A model generated the notes under the pieces. It saw only the letters and a list, made by a program, of their open reading frames with translations, did no database searches and was not told the DNA's origin. Position numbers and translations under genes: made by a program. Below, piece by piece: positions 11,497-22,567 of a DNA stretch of 64,000 nt (position 1 is its first letter; each line of letters starts with the position of its first letter). The stretch is from Paralithodes platypus (Eukaryota; Arthropoda; Malacostraca; Decapoda; Lithodidae): NCBI GenBank assembly GCA_032716605.1, contig CM064480.1, positions 24,868,969 to 24,932,968 of the forward strand, given 5' to 3'.

Positions 11497-11857
11497 ATCT
11501 TTAATAAAGATATACTTCATCTTTATGAGGATTCAAAAGATATGCTTAAAATCTTCTGGACAGGTAAATATATCCTGAAATATTTAATATGAAACTAAAG
11601 GAAAACGAAAAGTAGTGGTGGAGTGCTACGGTTCGTTGACCGGCGGTCTTGTGACACATATTTTGTACCATTTTTTGGGTGTAACCCTATGAGCATTAAT
11701 CCCCGGAAAATTCTCTTTCCAGGGCGGAGTACCGGTGTTGCACCAGGTGACCAGGTAGTTCCCGGGGGCGGGGTAGTTTTCCCCCAGTCTCTGCCATGTC
11801 GGCACTTGAACCTCTCATTGCTGTATGTTCAACGCCGTTAAGATCAGGTATCCCTAT
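11497..11857 (+). other. DIRS-1 leader, remainder after the RTE insertion
   Basis: It resumes with ATCTTTAATAAAGATATACTTC, a repeat of the phrase at about 8247, and contains the CCTATGAGCATTAATYCC block also seen at about 7314 and in DIRS-2 at about 35299. It ends where similarity to DIRS-2 stops, near 11857. Confidence 0.6.
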
Positions 11858-12255
11858 ATTATTTTTATTTGTTAATGAAATAATTTAATCACTGAATAAT
11901 AATAACCATATATATTTTCTATGATTATATTAGGATAATATTGTGTTTATTTATAGTAATTTATTTTAATACAATTAAATATAAATTAAATTAATTAGTA
12001 TACTTTATGATTTTGCTCACCAGCTCTGCTTTCAATGTGTTAATGAGCTATGGGAGCTTTTAATTATCATAAACCTTTACAGGGCTCTCTTTTAGAGAGT
12101 ATACCGAGCTCGCAAGCGAGGGACAGCCACAGCCAAGGTGTATGGCGATACTCACAGTCCTGGCAGGACAGAACACATCCCTTTGTGACTCAACTAGTGC
12201 TGACGTCCACATGATGCCGATGTACCATCTTCTACCCCAGTTTTAATATGGCAAC
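11858..12255. other. AT-rich segment replacing part of the DIRS-1 gag region
   Basis: About 400 bases take the place of roughly 890 bases of DIRS-2 (about 35460-36355). The first 180 bases are very AT-rich. The rest contains a GAGCTCGCAAGCGAG inverted repeat at about 12107. No coding sequence, terminal repeats or target duplication were found, so its origin is unknown. Confidence 0.4.
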
Positions 12256-13289
12256 ATGTGGAGGTCCCGGCTTCGGCGGGATCTTCCCATGATAAGCCAG
12301 ACTTAACGGATGAAGAACAACGATCTCTGGTCTCAGAGATGGAGGTTGAAGAGTCCAGTCACCTTCTAGGCGACTCTCAGGGTACTGTCGAATCTCCACG
12401 GAGTTCGTCATCGGCTAGGTATGTACCGGCGGAAGAGATTGATGGACTACTATTGAATGCACTTAATAGGTTCTTTGGCCCTACGCCGGAAACTCCTTCT
12501 GATACGGGAGATCCCGCGATGTCGACGAATGTGCGACCTCTGGCTACATCCTTTGCTTTAGCGAAAATACCTAGCCATCCGCTTGTGTCAGACCCAATTT
12601 CCAATGTGCCAGGCACGACAGCTCTCACTACTTCCACTGTGCGAGTCATATCAGACATATCTCCCCCTCCTTTAGACAAGGCGCCAGTCAAAAAACAGGA
12701 GCTATGCCTCTTTTTACGGGCCTGATGAGTCAGGGGTAGCAATGTTACGGAAATGTTTTGGATGTTCATATTAAGGACATTCCAAGTTATTATAACCATG
12801 ACTTATTCTTACCACCAAATCCCTCCAGAACGCCATTCTTGGTTCTCTCTTCCGGTTTTTGGTGCCGGCGGAGTCCCCTCTGCTTGGCTGCCATTAGCAC
12901 GCCTTCCCCAGCTTACCTAGACCGCGAGTTTAGGTTAAGAGGAAAAGCGTTTAAACTGTTTCGCAATATATGGTTCCCAGCAAGTAACAAAGTCTCTGTT
13001 ACGCTCTTCTCAGGCAATAGAAGCCGCGGAAGTCAGGAAAGCCATTGAACTTTCCCGGCGCTTGCTTCTCCAGACTTCCATCCAAGTCTTTAGGAGATAT
13101 TCGGACGGCCTTATTAGAGGCAGTTCGAGCAAGGCAGGATCTGAGGATGTTCTTAGTGAAGAAACTTCTTGACCGTATTGCAAGCCAAGTAGTTCTGTCT
13201 CCAGTTCTAATTCCTTCTTTGATTTCACCAGCAGTTTGGAAGACTGTTTTCAATTTGGCACAAGCATTCAAGCAAGGTCCCCGCAAGCC
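12256..13289 (+). pseudogene. DIRS-1 gag remnant
   Basis: Fragments match the DIRS-2 gag: VPASAGSS, YVPAEEIDGLLLNALNRFF, PPPLDKAPVKK, LDREFRLRGKAFKLF, and an end region with SLGDIRTALLEAVRARQDLRM and WKTVFNLAQAFK. Several frameshifts and an internal loss near 12730-12820 are present. The 3' end is cut by a deletion that joins gag directly to the middle of RT (around 13289). Function was presumably a structural capsid-like protein, inferred from its position. Confidence 0.8.
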
Positions 13290-14540
13290 CTGATGCCCTT
13301 GTTAGAACAAGGGATCAGGGTCTGGTGGTATCTGGGCGACTAACTGGTGGTGGCAGAAACAGAAAAGTTACGCATCAGTCATGTCTACGTTACGTTAAAC
13401 CATCTCATATCTCTAGGATTCAAGGTCAACTTAGTAAAAGTCAAACCCTTGTTCCCCCACGAGTATTTCAGGGGATAGGGCTGGTCGAGGACACAGCTTC
13501 TCTCACTCTGAGTCAGAGTGTGGACACTCGAAACAGATTTCGCAAAAACTGTTTATGTTTCTCCACAGTCTGAATACGACACAGAAACTTTGGGAATCTC
13601 TAGTCGGTTCTCTCAACGGGGTTCAGCTAACTGTGAAGTTGGGCCGGTTGAAAGTCTAACGTTTAATCTTGGAGGGCAACAAATTTTTCCCACTATTACC
13701 GGCGGGGATAGTATGGCCTATCCCAACGTTATTACACAACTTACTAGCGGTTTGGGCGACGAGAGAAAGGTTGCACGCAGTCATGTCATGAACCTCTCCT
13801 CCGCCGTCGGTATGGGTGGACATGGATGCGTCAGGCACGATAGGTTGGGGCTTGTAGTCAAACCTCGGGCATCAGGGTCAAAGGTTTTGGTCCCATTTAG
13901 AAATCTTCCACATCAATGTCAAAGACTTACTAGTCCCCTTATCTGTCCTTCAGGCTCACGGCTCTGCTTTACGGGGCTAGTCGGTGGCCTTCAGAATGGA
14001 CAATCTGAATGTGGTTCACTGTATTCAGAAACAAGGGTCAATAAGATCTCGGAAGTGGCCTAAACGTGTCAGACAAGATTTTTATACTAGCCAACAGGCT
14101 GAACATTCATCTTCACGTATCTTATCTCCCAGGCGTTGCAAACGTCTGGGCAGACGCTCTGTCTCAGAGACAAAGCACTTCAGTGGAATGGGCGCTCTTG
14201 CGTGTGCGGAGCATGACCATCCACAAGTGGATTTGTTTGCGTCTGAGAAGACTTGCAAACTCCCACTGTCCCTCACCCGCCGGACGATAACGCCGGCGGG
14301 CGGACCTGACGCTCTGATGACGGACGAGAACAGGTTGAGTTCCTTTATCTATTTTCCGCCGCCAGACGCGTCTCTAATGTGCCACGTAGTCAACAAACTA
14401 CAGGATTAGCGAGGCGTAGTCTCGCTAATCGCGCCCACTGTGGCCGGTGCAGTTTGGTACCAGCATTTGTACACGTGGTGCCCGCACCCAGGGTCACTCC
14501 CGGTCGGGTTGTTCCACTTAGAACACAATTGGCAACCTAG
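13290..14540 (+). pseudogene. DIRS-1 RT/RNase H remnant
   Basis: It begins inside RT at QALMPLLEQGIRVWW. The catalytic box reads YLGD followed by a stop instead of the YLDDW of DIRS-2, and everything upstream of it is deleted. Downstream, RNase H landmarks survive: MAFRMDNLNVVHCIQKQG, then DHPQVDLFASE, RRTITPAGGPDAL and YFPPPDASLMCHVVNKL. The same stretch is also partly open in the alternative frame shared with DIRS-2 (13518-14063). The gene is clearly inactive. Confidence 0.8.
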
Positions 14541-14562
14541 AAACCTCGCGGACTTGTTCATT

Positions 14563-15523
14563 ATGGACATTCAGGAGGCCAAGTGGCTAGCACCATATGG
14601 TAGCGAAGTGACCAAGATATTCACGAATCAATATACCCAGTCTACAAAGCGACAGTTTCAATCGCATTGGCAAGCTTTTATGTCTTGGATTCTTAGAACA
14701 AACCAAACTGTGCCCTCGGTGGCGTTGGTTGTTAATTATTTAATGTATCTGTTCATGCAGAAACATTTATCTGAAATTGATTTATGAGGGCAGGTTTTAA
14801 ACTCCGCCCACCTCCCCGTCAGCTCAGGCCTACATGGTCTCTGGACAAAGCATCGTAGTTATTCTCGTTCCCGTATGTACCAAAGACTGCAGATTTTACA
14901 AAAGGGCAGTATTCCTTATGGCTTTGGCTACCGGGAACAGAGTATCTGAGCTGGCGGCGATGAGCAACACACCTATTTGCCTCAGGTTTGATAGGCTTCA
15001 TGAGTGTATTCACATTGCACCTTCCCCAGGATTCTTAGCCAAGAATGAGCACAGTGAACACGTGTTTTCAGAGTTCACGGTGCCGGCGTTAAAAAGGGGA
15101 AAGGTGCACCATCTTTTTTGCCCAGTGCAAGCTCTAACCAAATATTTAAGAGTGGCACCTCTAAATCACCAGGGTGCTTTATGGGTCGCAAGTCCGGGTG
15201 AACGCTTGATGGAGCGTACACTGGCTTCTCTCTTGGTCAAGGACTTTAAAGAGAAGAATCCCGGCGTTGTGGGTAAGACCCACGATTTACGCAAGGGGAC
15301 AGCCTCTTTACGTTTCCTTAATAATCTTTCGGTGGAAGTTATTAAGTCCACACCGTTGTGGGCCTCTAATCAGGAGTTTTTTGACGCGATGCCTTTCAGT
15401 AGCTCTGGACAAACCTTCCTTGCCATGTATAGCTTTACGGCAGAGGGTCTAGGTGGCCCTTTTAGTCACGTTTTGTTTAATTTCAAGAAAAAGGGGGGGG
15501 AGGGTGCAGTCAGTGTGACATAG
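14563..15523 (+). pseudogene. DIRS-1 tyrosine recombinase remnant
   Basis: It opens at the ATG of MDIQEAKWLAPYG, then NQYTQSTKRQFQSHWQAF. About 80 codons of the core-binding region are lost at about 14790. The catalytic domain follows with MALATGNRVSEL (catalytic Arg) and THDLRKG (HxxR). A frameshift near 15370 moves the C-terminus to another frame, where the nucleophile motif reads TRCLSVALD. The Tyr of DIRS-2 (SRYLSVALD) is Cys here. The enzyme would have integrated circular element DNA; it cannot do so now. Confidence 0.8.
15493..15504 (+). other. Poly-G / polypurine tract downstream of the YR core (DIRS-1)
   Basis: Eight G, then AGGG, preceded by AAGAAAAA, inside the frameshifted tail of the YR frame. 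An equivalent tract sits after the YR gene in DIRS-2 and downstream of the YR core in DIRS-3. A-rich then G-rich purine runs resemble retroviral polypurine primers. Confidence 0.5.
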
Positions 15524-16140
15524 GACACCCTAGACCCCTCCGGAGTATGTGTTCGGAACATACGAGCTGGGATACTGTTTGTAGGCATTGTTTTATAAAA
15601 TTTCTCTGTAGTATTTATTGCAGGAAATTGCGCTAAAGGCCAATAGTAGTGTTACAACAATTCTTGTTGTAAGTAGCTTTGGCTGTGAAGCAATAGATTT
15701 TTGAGAAATCTCGGTAGTTGCAACTACGACTTTTACTTTTGAAGTAATTACTTCTCCATAAGTACACGAGTTCAGTACTTCTATGAATGTACAAGAATTC
15801 ATTTATGTTTGGTTATATTTTTAGGAATATATCCACTAGTTAATGGGGTTTATATGTGCACATGTAAACTTATAAGTTTTTAGTTTTCACCACTTACTTT
15901 AAGTGGGGTGCCTTCTTAACTAGCAGATCTGTGTACAGAGTCTCAGAGTTAACCCTTTTTCAAGCAGGCTTCTTTGAAGCACGCTCCTGCTTGTACCCCT
16001 TTTTGAAGATTTAGGCTGTATAAAGTTTATGCACCCGAATATCTCTTTTTACAAGAGTAAGAATACTATGTGGTTGTTTGATTATCTGCTTTTCTAGAGG
16101 TATGATATGATTACGAATGTCCCCCTCCAGTCTTAGAAAT
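15524..16140 (+). other. DIRS-1 3' untranslated region
   Basis: It starts with the GACATAGGACACCCTAGACC block conserved in DIRS-2 (about 40958), then AT-rich sequence up to the ICR. A GCAGGCTTCTTTGAAGCACGC phrase near 15965 is shared with DIRS-2 at about 41285 and is partly self-complementary (GCTTCTTTGAAGC). No coding potential is seen. Confidence 0.55.
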
Positions 16141-16250
16141 CAGGCATGTTCGTCAATGATGGAGGGGCCACTAATAAATTATAGGTTTGACTCCTGTAAG
16201 GAGATAAAGAAAACCTAATATTTAGTAGTGGCCCCGTAATCATTGACGAC
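16141..16250 (+). repeat. DIRS-1 internal complementary region (ICR)
   Basis: The first half is the reverse complement of the left terminus and the second half the reverse complement of the right terminus, meeting at ACTAATAAATTATAGG. It matches this element's own right end (GAGATAAAGAAAACC) rather than that of DIRS-2 (GAGATTAGGAAAACC). In the DIRS model this region templates completion of the ends and circle closure. Confidence 0.9.
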
Positions 16251-16321
16251 TGGGGCCCTCCCGACAATCCCCTTCCCATTCGTTGATGTATTCAGGATTT
16301 TGGTTTACTTGATATGTCAGT

Positions 16322-16674
16322 GAAGGAAGAATGACGCCTGCAGTAGCGTCTGGTCAAAGATTCACACAAGTACATCCACGATATGATGGAAAGCTTATTA
16401 GATAGTTATTCTTATTTTCTTTTTCTTTTTATTTTTTACGAAGTTTTTTCGTAGTGAGAACCCAATTCATAATGACTGAAGCCATGAGTGAGGTCGCGTG
16501 CGCTCATGATGAAGGCTCCTCAGTTTTTTAAATGCTCTGCGCGGTAGATTCAAACTACGGCGGATTAGTGTTTGAAGAGGATGCCTTATGTAATAGGCAT
16601 GTTCGTCAATGATTACGGGGCCACTACTAAATATTAGGTTTTCTTTATCTCCTTACAGGAGTCAAACCTATAAT
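16322..16674 (+). repeat. DIRS-1 right inverted terminal repeat plus unique right extension
   Basis: From 16322 to about 16629 this is the inverted copy of the left ITR. The last 45 or so bases (to CCTATAAT) are not in the left ITR but are represented in the ICR. The element ends at the AT core, 16673-16674. Confidence 0.9.
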
Positions 16675-16894
16675 CTCTCCTCACCAAGAGAGCAGCACCC
16701 ATTATGGTGCCGAGATCTGCATCATCAAGAGAAAGGACTACACTGTAGCCCTTAACAACATTAAACTGTCTAAAATTATGGTTAGTTTCATTCAGGGCAA
16801 TGCAAGCTGGTTGGTAACCACTGACATACTCTGTCAGTGCCTCCCTCTTAGATGCATACCCCTGAATGTTCCACTGAATGATTTTGTAACTCAT
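16675..16894 (-). pseudogene. LINE-A ORF2 start: endonuclease N-terminus
   Basis: The frame begins MSYKIIQWNIQGYASKREAL, with the QWNIQG motif that opens APE endonucleases of I-like LINEs. ACIALNETN follows, where the family usually has an E-T catalytic pair (here NET). It runs to GAALLVRR, where DIRS-1 entered. The start codon lies about 56 bases downstream of the ORF1 stop, a normal ORF1-ORF2 spacing. Confidence 0.8.
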
Positions 16895-16950
16895 TCTGTA
16901 GGAATGGTATGATCTCCATTTTCATCTACATTCAAAATACAGGGTCCATC

Positions 16951-17910
16951 CTAGGGTTTTAATTTGCTTGTATCCTCGGGGAAAGGATTATCAACAGGCA
17001 CATCAGGGCCAGGGGGTTGCAGAGGGCATTCTCCTGGAGAGTCACCATCAGGAATAGTGTTGAGGATACTTAATTTGTCAGAATTAGAGGGCTTATCAAA
17101 CCGTGCAGGGGCAGGCAAGGGTGTGGAATTGCTCACACCCTTATCAGTAGATCCCTGGCATTTTTGCACTAAAGTAAGGGAGTTAGAGCTGAATGGCACT
17201 GTACCTGAGGCCTGTTGTCCCAGACTCATTCTGCTGGATTTGGAGAAGTTACAATCAGGCTCGCCATATGGGGAGAAACCACTGAAGCCCTCCTCAGAAT
17301 CTGAAGAGCCCCCCCTACGTTTCCTCCGCTTCACAGCTTGCCGGGAGCCGCAAGAATGAGTCGGAGAACCCTGGACACGGACATCAAGAATCTGTTTTGC
17401 AGGGAGATTTGATCCCACACTTGAGAGCAGGCTGAACCTGTTGCTGGTAGAGACTCCCGAACTCGTTGGCCCAGAGGCGGGTAGAAGTGTCGGGTGTTGT
17501 GAGGCAGGCCGAGGAGTGGGTTCAGCGGAAGATAAACGAGGAGCGGCCCTTTGAGGATTGGCTACCCCAGCATAGGAAAGCCCACCAGCTAACCTCACAC
17601 CACCGATGACCCTCGCCCTCGCCTGCATCAGGCTGATCTTCTGATCGATAATTCTCAATATTTCCTTGGACTTCAAATACTCCGAGCAGTTCACACTATT
17701 GGCTTCATGGGAACCAGTGTAATTGGCACAGTGGATAGGTCTCACACAGTCCAGTCTCTCATGTTGACCCCCACAACGGGAGCAGATGATTGTAGTGCTT
17801 CGACAGAAATTCACACTGTGGTTGAATCGTTGGCACCTAGTGCAGCGCCTCGGCTTTCTGATATAAGGGGAAACATTGAAGGGCCTCTTCCCATAGTGTA
17901 CCCTGTCAGG
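16951..17910 (-). pseudogene. LINE-A ORF1, C-terminal part with CCHC zinc knuckles
   Basis: On minus, starting inside a longer frame at about 17910: CTRCQRFNHSVNFC, then CSRCGGQHERLDC and CANYTGSHEANSVNC, a series of three CCHC-type knuckles typical of I-like ORF1 RNA-binding proteins (the third lacks its second Cys). A Ser/Pro-rich low-complexity tail follows, with the basic VKRRKRRGGSS. The protein would coat element RNA. The frame is cut upstream at about 17911 by the AT-rich insertion. Confidence 0.8.
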
Positions 17911-18345
17911 AAATATATCTTATCAATATTTGTATTTTGTACTATTTTAATGTCTTGTCATGTTGCAAATTTGATTTTAAATAATATTTTGACATTTAAC
18001 ATATAGTTTCTTTATTCATGCAGAGTTTAGTAAAATTTGCCAGAACGTCCCGGACTTCCCAAACTTGACTACTTCCTTTAACGTGACGATAGTGCGTTGT
18101 TATATGTGCGATTAGTTTGCTTGGGAAACAGATTAACTTGCTCATGTAGTAATGTACACCCTATGTGGTGGATTGTGTTCTTTTATTTAATAATTTTCAT
18201 TTTAGTAAACGTTGTTTCCACATAGCGATTTTGATAATTTAATTTGACTTTATATTGTCCTTGTCCCAATTTTGGTTTGTTTAGTTTGCAAGTTTTACAT
18301 TTTAATTAAAAACCAGGTGAAACATGGGCGAACTACAAAGTTGGG
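17911..18345. other. AT-rich block interrupting LINE-A ORF1
   Basis: About 435 bases with no recognisable gene. It separates the CCHC part of ORF1 from an upstream part on the same strand. It contains CACCCTATGTGGTGG and many T runs. I could not identify termini or a target duplication, and some ORF1 codons are probably missing, so this may be an insertion with deletion. Confidence 0.4.
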
Positions 18346-18662
18346 ATACCTTATTCACCCCAAATTTGGAGAAGGCCCTGGTTAAAAGGTCGGGAGGTCT
18401 TGTCTTCAAGTAAGTTGAGATCATCATGAGGAGTACTATGGGCCACATCAACACCCAGTAGGTCCTCTATAGCCATGATTTGTAAGCGGTGCTCATTAGA
18501 ATGTGCCCTGATGACAACATCCTTGCCTTGGGTAAAGAGGTGGGTTTCATCTAAGGGACCACTTTTCAGAACAACATCCTCATAGAGCAGGAAGGAGTCC
18601 AAGTCCTTGAAACTACCCACCTTGGGTGATAGGTTAACAACCTTACACTACTCAATTAGTTT
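18346..18662 (-). pseudogene. LINE-A ORF1, middle fragment
   Basis: The minus-strand frame 18620-18351 gives KDLDSFLLYEDVVLKSG and THLFTQGKDVVIRAHS, compatible with the RRM-like region of a LINE ORF1, but without a diagnostic motif. Its placement between the Ser/Pro-rich N-terminus and the CCHC knuckles supports the call. W1 interrupts it on the 5' side. Confidence 0.55.
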
Positions 18663-19567
18663 TTCAGAACGCCCCAGCCAGCAATCCCTCAACGAAAAAA
18701 CGTAATGAAGCCATAGAACTCTTAAATTCTGATCTAAATACTATCTCCAATTGGGGCAGAGAAAACCTTGTTACCTTTAATGCTTCCAAAACCCAATTTC
18801 TCCATCTATCTACCCGTAAGGAACTCCCAGCGGACTATCCCTTATTCTTCAACAATACAAAAATCAATCCTTCATCTTCTCTCAATATTCTTGGTGTCTC
18901 TTTTTCTTCTGCTCTCAGTTGGAAGGACCATATTACCAGTCTTGCTAAGGCAGCCTCCCAGAAGCTGGGTGTGCTCAACCGCCTTAGGGGGTTCTTTTCC
19001 CCTGCACAGCTTCTTGCTCTGTACAGGGGTATAGTGCGTCCTTGTATTGAGTATTGTTCAAATGTGTGGGGAGGTTCCTCTCACATCGCTCTCCTAGACA
19101 AAGTTGAAAGGAAGGCCTTTCGTATCATTAACTCCCGTCCACTCACCAACTCTCTGCAATCTCGCTCTCTCCGCCGCAATGTTGCATCTCTCTCGCTATT
19201 CTAATCGCTACTATAATAATCAGTGTTCCTCAGAGCTTTCCCAGTGTATACCACCTCCTTTACGTAGGGCACGTGGTACCCGTCTTACAACTCAATCCCA
19301 CCCCTACTCTGTGCAACTCTCCAACCCAAGAGTGAAACGTTACTCTCAAACTTTCTTCTACTCAACAGCTGAGCTCTGGAACTCTCTCCCAGAATCAGTC
19401 TTTCCCTCTTCCTATGACTTAAATTGCTTCAAACTCCGTGTGTCCAGGCATTTTGGCCCGAACGTCCCTTGATTTTGACCCTGTCACTCTTTCAACTATG
19501 GGGGAGGCACTCGCTATAGGCAGTTCTGCCTTTTGCCTCCCTTAATCACATAGAAAAAAAAAAAAAT
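18663..19567 (+). mobile_element. LINE-W1: 5'-truncated CR1/jockey-like LINE with poly-A tail
   Basis: It encodes the RT thumb and C-terminal region of the same family as LINE-W2 (FNASKTQFLHLSTRK, SSSLNILGVSFSSAL, WKDHITSLAKAASQKLGVLN, LYRGIVRPCIEYCSNVWGG, FYSTAELWNSLPESVFP) over several frames. Identity to W2 is high. It ends in about 13 A at 19554-19566, and the 5' end is cut just before TTTTTCAGAACGCC. No target duplication is visible on either side. It sits within LINE-A ORF1. Confidence 0.85.
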
Positions 19568-20127
19568 GGGAAGAGGTCCCCCAATGCAGGGAGACTCATT
19601 TTGGCCGTCTTGGAAATAAACTTCTTCTTGCCCTTGGAGTGCAAGGGGCCTGGTGGCTTGGAAATATCAAGATTGACCAATGGGGTCGGCCCTGTGGAGG
19701 GACCAGGAGCACTGTCCACCACTGATGCAGATGTAACGGAGGTACTTGAAGTGGAAACTTTCTGAGTGGGGACATCATCGCCTAGATCCATTGATTGAGT
19801 GGCGGAGGCCAACTCACTCACACCCTTATCTGATGAAGGGGACGGGGTAGCGACAGGACCCTGGGAACTGGACCCAGCAGTATTGAGGACTGGTACATAA
19901 GGTGTTAATGTCACAACAGTAGAAAGACCTGGGGCAGCCACCACAGCAGCAGCCATAGGTCGTGAGGGGTCCGAGGGAGAGCCGGAGTCGACACCGAAAG
20001 GGACAGGCCGAGGAACAGAATGATCAGAGAGAGCCGAGAGAACGCTAGTGTCGTCAACCGTAAGGGGCATATTAGTCTCCATAGCACGAAAAATATATTT
20101 CATTCCAGCTGCTCCCACACCCACCAC
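19568..20127 (-). pseudogene. LINE-A ORF1, N-terminal part
   Basis: The open frame starts MVGVGAAGMKYIFRAMETN and runs through a Ser/Thr/Pro/Ala-rich stretch to PLHSKGKKKFISKTAKMSL, where W1 begins. Low-complexity N-termini ending in a basic patch are common in I-like ORF1 proteins. No folded domain is recognised. Start choice is uncertain, since METN at about 20082 is an alternative. Confidence 0.55.
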
Positions 20128-20559
20128 GGAGCCACATTTAGGGGACTACAAAAACAGCCCCAGGGATGCAGCCAGAATATACGCCAGAGAGAAAGGGTGT
20201 CATCAGGGTGCCTCCGTTCGTCAAGTTCGGCACAACACCCAGTCCCCCAGCTTGGCATAAAGGGGCCACAAACGTGACCCCAGTTTGATGGGAGTAAGAG
20301 CCACCCACAAACACCCTCCAACAAAGCTAAAGAGTAGTCAACACACAAAAACATAAACAAGCCAGGTCATCAACATGAAGACGGGGCACAGAAGTACGAC
20401 ATCACTGGAAGGCCCCTCCCTTACCTTACCAGTGATAAAGGAGGAGCACTTGGTCCACAAGGTCGATGGAACACTAACCCTAGAGAGGCAGGCTAAATAG
20501 GCGAGCCCACCGGCCTACGCTTCAAGCCCCGCCACCACGGCAAGGTGGCACCCCACTGA
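20128..20559 (-). promoter_or_regulatory. LINE-A 5' untranslated leader, possible internal promoter
   Basis: GC-rich sequence upstream of ORF1 ending, on minus, at CAGTGGGGTGCC. I-like LINEs carry a downstream promoter inside this leader. I see no TATA box. The promoter role is inferred from family knowledge only. Confidence 0.4.
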
Positions 20560-20565
20560 CGGGGA

Positions 20566-20595
20566 TCGTCAATGATGGAGGGGCCACTAATAAAT
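20566..20595 (-). repeat. 30-bp relic of a DIRS terminus
   Basis: CGTCAATGATGGAGGGGCC and the following ACTAATAA are the exact reverse complement of the DIRS-1/DIRS-2 left terminus. No other DIRS sequence adjoins it; the LINE-A 5' end is directly beside it. Confidence 0.75.
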
Positions 20596-21436
20596 ACACA
20601 TACTTTATATGATTGTCCTCAAAATAACTATAAAAATCTCAAATAAACATCCAATTGTCAATATCAATCACTAAAATCGTCTATCGGAGGCAAAAACTCT
20701 GGTGCGACGAGCGGCTAGATGCGCTCTAGCCGGGTCCAGGGCGAGGCATCCGAACGCGGCAAGAATTTCCCGCGGAAAAACACACTCCTTCGCACACTCG
20801 CCATCCTCCAACCACTGGGGCTAGAGACGTCTACTCAACGCCATCCTACAGAGGAAGGTAAGAGGAACATTCCGTTTTTTTATTCATAACAATCCATGCT
20901 GTCTTTATTAAGTTACAGCTGAATTAACATAGCACAATAATCGCCGAAACACCCGGGAACACAGTACAGTATATGCGGGAGCTTAGGGGCCCGGTGCGGG
21001 AGGGTTAAAAACACACTCCTGGGGGTCATGCGAATCAGCACGACCGACCTATCTAGTCTAAACCTATTCTAAAACATCTCAGATAGTACAAATGAGCAAA
21101 AGACTCACTATCCAGATAGAAGAACGAAGAATGAAGAGCGGTCGGAACCACACGTTTGTCGGCAGCGACCCCTGGAGCGAGAAGAAGGAATGGCGCATCA
21201 GCGCCTTGGGGCAAACCCACGCTATCAACATCCACACGATGGGCATCATAGCAGATTAGGAGTTCTAATATTTTTCTTTTTATTATTTAAAAAAAAAAAA
21301 AATCGTAGTTGGCATCCGCATCATAAAAGACGAGTCCATAAGTGGTTATGAGCGTACGCTTACAATGTTTGGTCTCTTGCACTCCGAGGCGGGTGATTTG
21401 AACAGCTGACTGGGGTTCAAAGAGTGCCATTACTGT
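20596..21436. other. Unassigned DNA with a MITE-like patch
   Basis: No coding region is recognised. The stretch near 20820-20870 (GTCTACTCAACGCCATCCTACAG) resembles an internal part of the TTAA repeat family E found at 21441 and 44552. A TTAA followed by AAACACACTC at about 21006 could be another decayed end. A 15-base A run lies at about 21288. Confidence 0.3.
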
Positions 21437-21440
21437 TTAA

Positions 21441-22530
21441 CCCTCTGGGACCGGCTACGCATTACATAAATATTCCCCGAAACCCGGGGGTTTTGGCCGA
21501 AAAACATCTACGCCTAGGCTACTATATCTTTGTTATTTTGACTGCTTCCGCATTCCCGCGCATCCCCAAGCGTAGATGTGTTTCGTACCTGTAGAATGGC
21601 GTTGAGTAGAGCTCTCTGAGTCAACTGGTTCAGTTGTGATGACGATTTCCGTGGAGAGAACTTTGTGGCAATTCATGGCAACATGTCAGCCATGTCAGCC
21701 ACTTTTCAATACTAAACAATAACACAATTAACCCAGGAGCTGCGGGAAGACTCTTAAGAGTTTCCCCGGGCGACTGCGGGAAGACTCTTAAGATCCTGGG
21801 CCTAAAAAAATCCATTTAAAACACCCCAAAAAAACTAGCACCCTTTTTATTTTTTTATTTATTTTTTGCCCCTGGGCCATGCCAAATATCACTCCTCCAC
21901 ATCCCCTCCTTCCCCCCCCCTCCTTTAATTATCACCTATTTTCCCTGTTATTCCCTTATTCTGTGGTCTATTTTCGTGCTAACATTAGCGCGTTGCTAGC
22001 AGGGCGTTGTCATCAGTGTTACCAAACGTGGAAATTAGGGGAGAAGTCAGGAAGAGAATTGAGAGGTACCTGCAGTGTCTCTCAAAGCTTCGTGAGTGGA
22101 AGGTTGGCTCACACTAACTCACACACACTCTCGCTTTCATTTCGCGATTTTGACCAGCCAAACACTGTTTCCACTTGTTTTATTGTTGTAACTGGTTAAT
22201 ATCTTCATATTAATGGTAAAATAGGCGCATATGAATAAGTATTAACGATATTTATGGTAAAATAACTACAGTATGTTAGTGATGGGAACAGCTCAAATAC
22301 GTGCGCACAGGCGTGTGGTGTCTCATACCCCCCATGCGCAGCCGAGAGGTTAAACACACAGCCACACAAGAACAAGCGACACCTCTCCTTCTTGTGGTCG
22401 GAGATGCGCGGCGTCGGTCCAACCGGCTGATGTTTACATGCGTCAGACGGACGGCTTTCAAAACAAAGCTTACAGGCTTTCAAGCTGCTGGAGCCCTACC
22501 GGGTTCCGTGGGCCGCGTTTGTTATGGGTC
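21441..22530 (-). mobile_element. MITE family E, copy 2, interrupted by MITE family A
   Basis: Its right part on minus (22530-22354) shares TTGAAAGCCTGT, GACGCATGTAAACA, CGCATCTCCG and CACAAGAAGGAGAG with MITE E copy 1 (44552-45564). Its left part (21727-21441) shares GTTGAGTAGAGCTCT, the AGCGTAGATGT region and CCCCGAAACCCGGG, and ends at TTAACCCTCTGGGACC (TTAA 21437-21440). A family A element sits in the middle at TTAA. The right terminus is not exact. Confidence 0.55.
21732..22349 (+). mobile_element. MITE family A, copy 1 (TTAA-flanked, 618 bp)
   Basis: Flanked by TTAA at 21728-21731 and 22350-22353. It begins CCCAGGAGCTGCGGGAAGA and contains CTCCACATCCCCTCCTTCC, AATTATCACCTATTTTCCCT, GTGCTAACATTAGC, TTTCCACTTGTTTTATTG and TAAAATAGGCGCATATG, all shared with copies at 22568 and 25546. It is non-coding. TTAA targeting and CCC starts suggest mobilisation by a piggyBac-like transposase (inference). Confidence 0.75.
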
Positions 22531-22567
22531 AATTAATAAATATATGACCTAACATAGAATACATTAA

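Larger units (their letters stand above)
5307..16674 (+). mobile_element. DIRS-1: decayed DIRS-type tyrosine-recombinase retrotransposon
   Basis: The element has inverted terminal repeats, an ICR near its right end that is the reverse complement of both termini joined, and remnants of gag, RT/RNase H and YR in the order seen in DIRS-2. Excision restores the LINE-A endonuclease frame with no target duplication (core AT at 5307-5308 and 16673-16674). Net length without the nested RTE is about 8.5 kb, close to the 8.7 kb of DIRS-2. Relative to DIRS-2 it has lost gag N-terminal sequence (replaced at 11858-12255) and about 850 bases spanning the gag end and RT start (junction near 13289). Catalytic residues are mutated. Confidence 0.9.
480..20559 (-). mobile_element. LINE-A: I-like non-LTR retrotransposon, near full length but split by four insertions
   Basis: Read on the minus strand, the parts come in the right order for an I-like LINE: a 5' leader (20559-20128), ORF1 with CCHC knuckles (about 20127-16951), and ORF2 with endonuclease, reverse transcriptase, RNase H and a C-terminal Cys motif (16894-512). The net length without insertions is about 6 kb, normal for the I group. The 5' end reads CAGTGGGG, reminiscent of I-type starts. The insertions are W1 (18663-19567), an AT-rich block (about 17911-18345), DIRS-1 (5307-16674) and the THAP/TTAA element (3730-5128). Stops and frameshifts show that it is dead. 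The group is inferred from RNase H plus the CCHC ORF1. Confidence 0.8.
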